A DNA stretch of 64,000 nucleotides from Brucella anthropi ATCC 49188 (GTDB taxonomy: Bacteria > Pseudomonadota > Alphaproteobacteria > Rhizobiales > Rhizobiaceae), in NCBI RefSeq assembly GCF_000017405.1, contig NC_009667.1, positions 1,211,501 to 1,275,500 on the forward strand, read 5' to 3'. A program made the translations under genes and the position numbers. Within the stretch, counting starts at the first letter, position 1, and the number at the start of each line of letters is the position of its first letter. Shown one piece after another: positions 58,042-64,000 of the stretch. The notes under the pieces are model-generated. The model was not told the origin of the DNA and ran no database searches. It saw only the letters and a list, made by a program, of their open reading frames with translations.

Positions 58042-58051
58042 TTATAGATAA
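58042..58051 (-). promoter_or_regulatory. BioR operator at bioR
   Basis: TTATAGATAA, identical to the box at bioY, directly before the bioR start codon. It implies autoregulation. Confidence 0.85.
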
Positions 58052-58267
58052 TCCGCTTTGCCTGGCGGGTCGAGCAATATTGCTTTTGTTGACAGAGATT
58101 CGGGGGGCACCGGCGCTTTTGCTGGACGAATGGGCCTGAATTCCTTATAACGCCGCCATTCTGCACGGAAAGCACTGTGGCCCGGCATGTGGCCCTTCTC
58201 TGCTTGATCTCTGTTTCATGCGTGACGCTTTCTCCGTGCACAGCATTTTAAACAGAACAGGGGTGCC

Positions 58268-59014
58268 ATGGCCGGCCATTCACAGTTTAAGAATATCATG
58301 CACCGCAAGGGCCGTCAGGATGCGGTGCGGTCGAAAATGTTTTCCAAGCTCGGACGCGAAATCACCGTCGCTGCCAAGCAGGGTCTGCCTGACCCCACGA
58401 TGAACCCGCGCCTGCGTCTGGCGATCCAGAACGCCAAGGCGCAGTCCATGCCGAAAGACAATATCGAGCGCGCCATCAAGAAGGCCGCGGGTAACGACGG
58501 CGAGAATTATGATGAAGTGCGCTACGAGGGCCGTGGCCCCGGCGGCGTATCGGTTATCGTGGAAGCACTGACGGACAATCGTAACCGCACGGCATCGAAT
58601 GTGCGTGCAGCCTTCACGAAGTCGGGCGGTGCGCTGGGCGAAACCGGTTCGGTGTCCTTCATGTTCGACCGTGTTGGCGAAATCGTCTACAAGTCCTCCG
58701 TCGGCGACGCCGACAAGGTTATGGAAGCGGCCATCGAAGCCGGTGCTGACGATGTGCAGTCCGGTGAAGAAGAACACGTCATCATCTGCGCGTTCGAAGA
58801 TATCGGCGAAGTGTCCAAGGCTCTGGAAGCTGCTCTCGGTGAAGCCGAATCGATCAAGACGATCTGGAAGCCGCAGACCAATACCGAGCTGGATGAGGAA
58901 AAGGCGCGTTCGGTTCTCAAGCTTCTCAACGTGCTCGAAGACGATGACGACGTGCAGAACGTTTACACGAACTTCGAAGTCAGCGACGAAGTGATGGAAA
59001 AGCTGAGCGCCTGA
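58268..59014 (+). CDS. YebC/PmpR family protein, 248 aa
   Basis: The start [20 protein letters not shown], then [40 protein letters not shown] and [20 protein letters not shown] is the YebC signature. Members were described as transcription regulators and more recently as translation factors relieving ribosome stalling; the sequence does not decide between them. Complete length. A terminator follows. Confidence 0.95.
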   Translation: MAGHSQFKNIMHRKGRQDAVRSKMFSKLGREITVAAKQGLPDPTMNPRLRLAIQNAKAQSMPKDNIERAIKKAAGNDGENYDEVRYEGRGPGGVSVIVEALTDNRNRTASNVRAAFTKSGGALGETGSVSFMFDRVGEIVYKSSVGDADKVMEAAIEAGADDVQSGEEEHVIICAFEDIGEVSKALEAALGEAESIKTIWKPQTNTELDEEKARSVLKLLNVLEDDDDVQNVYTNFEVSDEVMEKLSA

Positions 59015-59041
59015 TTTCTCGTGCTCACAACAATGATGCAA

Positions 59042-59068
59042 AACTCCCGGTTATCCGGGAGTTTTTTT
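59042..59068 (+). terminator. Terminator of the yebC-type gene
   Basis: AACTCCCGG and CCGGGAGTT pair around TTAT and are followed by T7, 28 bases after the stop. Confidence 0.9.
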
Positions 59069-59095
59069 GTGCCCTGATGAATGAAATTCAGGCAT

Positions 59096-59123
59096 AAAAA
59101 AACCCCGCCGAGGCGGGGCTTTT
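59096..59123 (-). terminator. Terminator of rpmE
   Basis: On the minus strand GCCCCGCC and GGCGGGGT pair around TC and run into T7, about 20 bases after the rpmE stop. Confidence 0.88.
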
Positions 59124-59143
59124 CAACCAGATGCAATATCAGA

Positions 59144-59365
59144 TTAGATGCCGAGATTGCCGAAACGGTTCTTGAACTTCGTAACGCGACCGCCGCGATC
59201 GAGCAGGGTCTGCGAACCGCCCGTCCAGGCTGGATGGGTGGTCGGGTCGATATCGAGGTTCATCGTATCGCCTTCTTTGCCCCAGGTCGAACGGGTCATG
59301 TATTCGGTGCCATCGGTCATCACGACCTTGATGGTGTGGTAGTCGGGATGGATATTGGCTTTCAT
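59144..59365 (-). CDS. rpmE: 50S ribosomal protein L31, 73 aa
   Basis: [20 protein letters not shown], then [20 protein letters not shown] and [12 protein letters not shown] is L31, with the final [10 protein letters not shown]. It contains no cysteine, so it is the zinc-free form. L31 bridges the two ribosomal subunits. The gene stands alone, divergent from the ABC exporter. Confidence 0.96.
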
Positions 59366-59536
59366 CTTCTCAATCCTGAAAGTCTGGGGTGAAAAGCGCA
59401 GCCTTGACTATCGAAACTGCGGCACTTTCGCCCAATGGCAGATATGAAGACCCATTACCTACAGGCAACGGCTTCCAAAAGGGTTGGCGAGCCTATACAT
59501 CAGGCGCACGGCAATAACAAGGGCGCAAACACAAGA

Positions 59537-61363
59537 ATGGCCGACCGGGATACTGAAATTGATATGAATCACGAATTGACTGCAGAAGATGGCCGCAAAC
59601 GCCGCACGCTGAAGCCGCTGAAGAGAGTTTTGCCGTTTCTGGCACCCTATAAGGTCCTGGTTGCAGGCGCGCTCTTTTCGCTGGTGCTGGCCGCTGTAAC
59701 GACCCTTGCCGTGCCCGTCGCGCTGCGTCGCATGATCGACCATGGCTTTACGGGTTCGAATGCGATCTTCGTCAATAATTACTTCGGCATGCTCGTGTTG
59801 CTGGCGCTCATTCTCGCGCTGGCGTCGGGCCTGCGTTATTTCTTCGTGATCTCGCTCGGCGAGCGAGTGGTCGCGGATTTGCGCAATGCGGTCTTTTCGC
59901 ATGTGACGGCGCTTTCGCCGGAATTCTTCGACCGGTCACAGTCGGGTGAAATCGTTTCGCGCCTGTCGTCGGACACGACGCAGATCAAGTCGGTGGTGGG
60001 CGCTACGGCCTCTGTCGCGCTGCGCAACATGATTCTGGGTGTCGGCGCGCTGGCGATGATGGTCGTGACCAGCCCGAAGCTTTCTGCGCTGGTCATTGCT
60101 GCCATCCCGATCATCGTTGTGCCCCTGATCGCCTTCGGACGCTCGGTGCGTCGCCGTTCCCGTATGACGCAGGACATGCTGGCGAAGGCCAATGCCTATG
60201 CCAGCGAACAGATCGGCGCGATGCGCACGCTGCAGGCCTTCACCAACGAGAATATGGTGGTCGGGCGTTTTGGCAGCGCGGTAGAAAAAGCCTTTCAGGC
60301 GGCGCGTTCCTCCATTCAGGCGCGTGCGATCCTAACGGCCTTTGCCATTTTCCTGATCTTCTCCAGCATTGTTGCGGTGCTCTGGTTCGGTTCGCGTGAT
60401 GTGCTGGCCGGCACGATGTCTGCCGGTACGCTCGGTCAATTCGTGCTTTATGCCGTGTTCGCAGGCAGCTCCTTCGGCGCCTTGTCGGAAGTGGGTGGGG
60501 AACTGGCGCAGGCGGCAGGGGCTACGGAGCGGCTTGTCGAAATTCTGGACGAGCAGCCGGGTATTGCCGCGCCTTTGAAACCTGTTGCCATGCCGGTGCC
60601 GCCACGCGGTGAGGTCGTGTTCGATTCCGTGCATTTTTCCTATCCGACGCGTCCGGATGCACCGTCGCTCAATGGCGTCAGCTTCACTGTGAAGCCCGGC
60701 GAGACTGTTGCGATTGTCGGTCCCTCGGGTGCAGGCAAGAGCACGATCTTCGCGCTCGTCATGCGCTATTACGATCCGCAGTCAGGCAAGATCCTGATCG
60801 ACGGCGTGGCTTTGCCTGATGCTGACCCGCAGGCCGTTCGGGCGCGCATCTCAACCGTGCCGCAGGATGTGGCGATTTTCGCCACCAGCGTGCGCGAAAA
60901 CATCGCCTTCGGTAGACCCGGAGCGAGCGACGAGGAGATTGTGGCAGCGGCAAAGGCAGCCCTTGCGCATGATTTCATCATGGCGCTCGACAAGGGCTAT
61001 GACACGGAAGTCGGCGAACGCGGTGTGACGCTTTCAGGGGGGCAGCGCCAGCGCATCGCCATTGCGCGGGCAATCTTGCGTGCTGCGCCCATCCTTCTTC
61101 TTGATGAAGCGACATCGGCGCTTGATGCTGAAAGCGAGATGCTTGTGCAAAAGGCTCTGGACAGTCTGATGGCTGATCGCACGACGCTTGTCGTCGCGCA
61201 CCGGCTTGCCACCGTGCTCAAGGCCGACCGCATTCTGGTGCTCGACCATGGCCATATTGTCGAAGAAGGCACACATCAAAGCCTTGTCGAGAAGGGCGGC
61301 ATCTATGCCCGTCTCGCCAAGCTGCAATTCGAGGCAGGTGCTGGAGCCTTCGCTGCGAAGTGA
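59537..61363 (+). CDS. ABC exporter, fused permease and ATPase, 608 aa
   Basis: The N-terminal half has six membrane helices (VLVAGALFSLVLAAVTTLAV, GMLVLLALILALASGLRYFF and so on). The C-terminal half is a complete ATPase: Walker A GPSGAGKST, signature LSGGQRQRIAIARAIL, Walker B ILLLDEATSALDAESE and the switch His in VVAHRLATV. It is an MsbA/LmrA-type homodimeric exporter; lipid or drug substrates are possible. The start is uncertain: ATG at 59537 is preferred, with ATG at 59435 giving 34 more residues of unlikely sequence. Confidence 0.92.
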   Translation: MADRDTEIDMNHELTAEDGRKRRTLKPLKRVLPFLAPYKVLVAGALFSLVLAAVTTLAVPVALRRMIDHGFTGSNAIFVNNYFGMLVLLALILALASGLRYFFVISLGERVVADLRNAVFSHVTALSPEFFDRSQSGEIVSRLSSDTTQIKSVVGATASVALRNMILGVGALAMMVVTSPKLSALVIAAIPIIVVPLIAFGRSVRRRSRMTQDMLAKANAYASEQIGAMRTLQAFTNENMVVGRFGSAVEKAFQAARSSIQARAILTAFAIFLIFSSIVAVLWFGSRDVLAGTMSAGTLGQFVLYAVFAGSSFGALSEVGGELAQAAGATERLVEILDEQPGIAAPLKPVAMPVPPRGEVVFDSVHFSYPTRPDAPSLNGVSFTVKPGETVAIVGPSGAGKSTIFALVMRYYDPQSGKILIDGVALPDADPQAVRARISTVPQDVAIFATSVRENIAFGRPGASDEEIVAAAKAALAHDFIMALDKGYDTEVGERGVTLSGGQRQRIAIARAILRAAPILLLDEATSALDAESEMLVQKALDSLMADRTTLVVAHRLATVLKADRILVLDHGHIVEEGTHQSLVEKGGIYARLAKLQFEAGAGAFAAK

Positions 61364-61393
61364 AACGGGGGGCGTTGCCCCCGTTATTTCTTC

Positions 61394-62425
61394 TTATCGT
61401 TCGGTCAGCTTCAGCTCGATGCGCCGGTTCTTAGATCGGGCATCGGCTGTGTCGGAGGCGTCGAGCGGTTGATATTCCCCGAAACCTGCTGCAACGAGCC
61501 TATTGGCGGGGACGCCATTGGCGATCAGGAATTTGACCACTGCGGTTGCGCGGGCTGACGAAAGCTCCCAGTTGTCGCGGAAGCGTCCCGTGCCAGTCAG
61601 AGGCACATTATCCGTGTGACCGTCGACACGCAGTACCCAGTTGATGTCATCCGGGATTTCCTGATTGAGCTGGATCACCGCGTCGGCAAGTTTCTTCATC
61701 TCGTCCTGACCGGCAGGATTGATATCCGCCGAGCCTGTCGGGAAAAGAACTTCCGACTGGAAGACGAAGCGGTCGCCGACGATACGGATATTCTCCTTGT
61801 CCGACAGGATTTCACGCAGGCGTCCGAAGAAGTCGGAACGATAGCGGTTCAGCTCCTGCACACGCTGCGCCAATGCGACATTCAGGCGGCGACCGAGATC
61901 GGCGATCTTGGCGTTCGATTCGCGGTCGCGACTTTCTGAAGCGTTGAGCGCATCTTCAAGTGCTGCGATCTGGCGGCGAAGGGCTGAAATCTGCTGGTTC
62001 AGCAGTTCCACCTGACTGAGTGCACGAGCGCTGACCTGCTTTTCGGCATCAAGGCTTTCGGACAGTTCGCCAGCGCGCTTTTCAGCGGCAGCACCTGCGC
62101 CGCTGCCTTCGTTCAAAAGGCTTTGCAGACGTGAACGCTCGCTTTCCGTGCTGGACAGCGAAGCCTGCAGATTGGCGATGGTGTCCTGCATGTCCTGCGA
62201 ATTGCTGCGCTCCAGCGACAGAAGCTGTGTCAGTTCCTGTATCTGGCTATTGAGCCGTGCGAGAACGCTATCCTTGTTGTTCACCTCGCGGCTGAGCAGG
62301 AATTGCGCCAGCACGAAGACGGTAAGCAGGAACATGATTGCGAGCAGCAGCGTCGTCAGGGCATCGACGAAGCCCGGCCAGTAATCGACATGCCTCTGGG
62401 AGCGGCGGTTGCGGGCGAGGGACAT
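61394..62425 (-). CDS. OmpA/MotB-type peptidoglycan-binding protein, 343 aa
   Basis: One N-terminal transmembrane helix (GFVDALTTLLLAIMFLLTVF), a long periplasmic coiled coil (residues 50-185, with SLERSNSQDMQDTIANLQAS) and a C-terminal OmpA-like domain (VLFPTGSADINPAGQDEMKK, RVDGHTDNVPLTGTGRFRDN, NWELSSARATAVVKFLIANG). The layout is that of MotB/TolR-like stator partners. It follows the MotA/TolQ-like gene after six bases on the same strand, so the two probably form a proton-driven envelope complex, not the flagellar motor itself. Confidence 0.9.
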   Translation of the reverse strand: MSLARNRRSQRHVDYWPGFVDALTTLLLAIMFLLTVFVLAQFLLSREVNNKDSVLARLNSQIQELTQLLSLERSNSQDMQDTIANLQASLSSTESERSRLQSLLNEGSGAGAAAEKRAGELSESLDAEKQVSARALSQVELLNQQISALRRQIAALEDALNASESRDRESNAKIADLGRRLNVALAQRVQELNRYRSDFFGRLREILSDKENIRIVGDRFVFQSEVLFPTGSADINPAGQDEMKKLADAVIQLNQEIPDDINWVLRVDGHTDNVPLTGTGRFRDNWELSSARATAVVKFLIANGVPANRLVAAGFGEYQPLDASDTADARSKNRRIELKLTER

Positions 62426-62431
62426 GGCTGC

Positions 62432-63481
62432 TTACTCCGCCTTGTCCGTGCGATCGGATTTGCGGTCGTGCGAGCGCTCGCCGATGGCCTTGGTGAGACG
62501 ATCAAGCGTCTGGCGGATAGCCTTCTGCTCGTCCGCTTGTTTTTCCACCCAGTCGCGCATGATCTGCTGCTCGCTGCGCATGTTCTTGACGAGGCCCTGT
62601 ATGCCTTCGGCAAGATTGGCCAGCGCTGCCGTGGTGCGCTGCGTGGATGCGTCGCCGCCATGCAGGTTCTGCAATCGGTCGGCCAGAACGCGGATTTCTT
62701 CCGTGCCTCCGTTCTGGTCGGCACCGATATCGGAACCGAGATCGGTGACGGAGGAAAGCCAGTTTTCCAGTTCTGTATAGAAACGATTTTGCGCGCGGCC
62801 CGCCTGAAGGTCGAGGAAGCCGAGAATCAGCGAGCCGGAAAGACCGAACAGCGAAGACGAGAAGGCTGTGCCCATGCCGGAAAGCGGAGCTTGCAAGCCT
62901 GCCTTCAACGCATCCAGCACATCGCCGGTGCTTCCTGAATTCGGGTCGAGGGTCTGAATAGTGCGCCCGATGGAGCCGACCGTTTCGAGAAGGCCCCAGA
63001 ATGTTCCGAGCAGACCAAGAAAGACCAGAAGTCCGATCAGATAGCGCGATATATCCCGGCTTTCATCAAGACGTGTCGCGATGGAATCGAGGATCGAACG
63101 CATGGAGGCAGTGGAAAGCGCCATCGACTGGCGGCGGCCGATCAAAGCCCGCATCGGTGCAAGCAGGACGGGCGGTCGCGTGGTGCCGTCGCGGTCACCG
63201 TCGCGGAATGAGTTGACCCAGCGAATCTCTGGCAGAAGTCGCAACACCTGTCCGAAGGCCAGCAGAATACCGACCAGAAGAACGCCGAGAATGAGCCCGT
63301 TAAGGCCGGGATTGGTGACGAAGAACGTATGGATCTGCCGCATCAGGATCGCGGCCAGAAAAGCCACGATAATAAGGAAGATCGCCATGGAGAGAATGAC
63401 AATGCGCGGGCTCGACAGGCGGTAGGGGTCGTAATCGCGTCCCTCGTCCAGACGGTCCCGGGAAACTCTCAAATCGCTCAT
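62432..63481 (-). CDS. MotA/TolQ/ExbB-like membrane protein, 349 aa
   Basis: Four hydrophobic segments are seen: IVILSMAIFLIIVAFLAAIL, LNGLILGVLLVGILLAFGQV, LIGLLVFLGLLGTFWGLLET and SSSLFGLSGSLILGFLDLQA; the last two with GTFWGLLETV match the MotA/TolQ/ExbB proton-channel core. The C-terminal tail is cytoplasmic and charged (ending KSDRTDKAE). It is the first gene of a two-gene operon with the OmpA-domain protein. Its energy-coupling role is by family, the partner process is unknown. Confidence 0.87.
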   Translation of the reverse strand: MSDLRVSRDRLDEGRDYDPYRLSSPRIVILSMAIFLIIVAFLAAILMRQIHTFFVTNPGLNGLILGVLLVGILLAFGQVLRLLPEIRWVNSFRDGDRDGTTRPPVLLAPMRALIGRRQSMALSTASMRSILDSIATRLDESRDISRYLIGLLVFLGLLGTFWGLLETVGSIGRTIQTLDPNSGSTGDVLDALKAGLQAPLSGMGTAFSSSLFGLSGSLILGFLDLQAGRAQNRFYTELENWLSSVTDLGSDIGADQNGGTEEIRVLADRLQNLHGGDASTQRTTAALANLAEGIQGLVKNMRSEQQIMRDWVEKQADEQKAIRQTLDRLTKAIGERSHDRKSDRTDKAE

Positions 63482-63780
63482 GCGTTCCGCTCCATGGTCG
63501 CGTGTTTGAAAAGAAGCCTACTTCATTAATTCGTGAAGCGGAATCATTGGAACAAGAAAATTACGCGGATTTGTGGAGTGTGCTGTCAGGCTCGCGGGAT
63601 GGTCTGAATATCGTAGAGCAAAAAGTTTATAATATTAAATCCCGTGATCTTAATATAATTTATTTCTTATATATACCTATATAATTGATGGTAATAAATA
63701 AATTATAAGTTGCTATTTTTAAGTTTTCTAATTTTGATAATTATTGCTTCGTACACTCAACTTTGTGAGAGGGACTAAGC
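63482..63780. promoter_or_regulatory. AT-rich region ahead of the 21-aa peptide gene
   Basis: From about 63,615 to 63,750 the sequence is dominated by A and T, much like the region before the autotransporter. It contains several TATAAT-like hexamers. A plus-strand frame at 63502-63684 has no ribosome site and is not called. The region probably holds the promoter of the small peptide gene. Confidence 0.4.
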
Positions 63781-63846
63781 ATGAATTGGTGGAATATTCT
63801 TGGGAATATACTTGAGGCTCTGGGAAAGTTTCTCGGCCAACTGTAG
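63781..63846 (+). CDS. 21-residue amphipathic peptide gene
   Basis: ATG at 63781 opens a frame of 21 codons: MNWWNILGNILEALGKFLGQ and a final Leu. GAGAGGGA stands about eight bases upstream, a near-ideal ribosome site, and a strong terminator starts 36 bases after the stop, so the unit is a complete microgene. Plotted on a helical wheel the Trp, Ile and Leu residues fall on one face and Asn, Glu, Lys and Gln on the other, as in membrane-active peptides. Possible roles are a small toxin, a membrane-protein helper or a secreted signal. I know no named relative. Confidence 0.6.
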   Translation: MNWWNILGNILEALGKFLGQL

Positions 63847-63881
63847 CATAATTTTCTATAGATACGCTCTAAATTAATAAA

Positions 63882-63916
63882 AAGGCCGAGCCATTTAAGC
63901 GCTCGGCCTTGTTTTT
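63882..63916 (+). terminator. Terminator of the 21-aa peptide gene
   Basis: AAGGCCGAGC (63882-63891) and GCTCGGCCTT (63901-63910) pair perfectly and are followed by GTTTTT. Beyond it, to the window end, I see nothing I can call. Confidence 0.88.
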
Positions 63917-64000
63917 AGATTGCTGGAGATGACCCAGGTGAAACAAACCATTGGATCGACAAAGCAGCAGGTCTTTTTTAGATCGGTTTGTTGATCGTTT

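Overview
The window looks like a chromosomal segment of an alphaproteobacterium of the Brucella/Ochrobactrum group (Rhizobiales). The basis is gene content and order: the tkt-gapA-pgk-aldolase cluster, zapA followed by a 6S RNA gene and 5-formyltetrahydrofolate cyclo-ligase, DUF1013/TrcR, IalB, a BioR-type regulator beside bioY, and zinc-free forms of L31 and L36. The assignment comes from reading protein sequences, not from a database search.

Positions 1 to about 13,800 are an AT-richer genomic island. It starts, already truncated by the window edge, with a Tn554-like trio: the C-terminus of a tyrosine recombinase, a 742-residue second recombinase and a small coiled-coil protein. Cargo follows: a DUF2971 protein, a defence-type reverse transcriptase, an XRE regulator divergent from an unknown gene across three evenly spaced palindromes, a DUF6634-like protein, a metallophosphoesterase, a broken IS481-family transposase, and a tightly overlapping three-gene operon headed by a PD-(D/E)XK nuclease-like protein. 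The right end lies inside the host gapR (DUF2312) gene. That gene is cut after about 37 codons, and a complete, divergent gapR-like gene sits just inside the island on the same strand.

Positions 13.9-24.8 kb are core genes: N-formylglutamate amidohydrolase, a DUF1036 protein with pyruvate kinase, a TPR protein, rpmJ (41 codons), purE-purK, two DUF465 genes, an MFS transporter, a DUF1192 protein, a quinone oxidoreductase and trcR.

Positions 25.3-37.8 kb hold one giant autotransporter gene built of passenger repeats and ending in a beta-barrel. A run of nine G at 35,904-35,912 puts the barrel out of frame. Eight G would give one continuous protein of about 4,180 residues, which suggests a phase-variable adhesin read here in the OFF state (or a sequencing error).

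Positions 38.2-64 kb return to core functions: IalB, a WYL regulator, an SDR, propionyl-CoA synthetase, class I fructose-bisphosphate aldolase, a PQQ-type sugar dehydrogenase, pgk, a glycolipid-binding-domain protein, gapA, tkt, DUF4164 and zapA (apparently with an ATA start), 6S RNA, 5-FTHF cyclo-ligase, a YmdB-type phosphodiesterase, TerC, DUF1284, bioY and bioR with two matching operators, YebC, rpmE, an ABC exporter, and an OmpA/MotB plus MotA/TolQ-like pair. At the right edge an AT-rich stretch precedes a 21-residue amphipathic peptide gene that has its own strong ribosome site and terminator.
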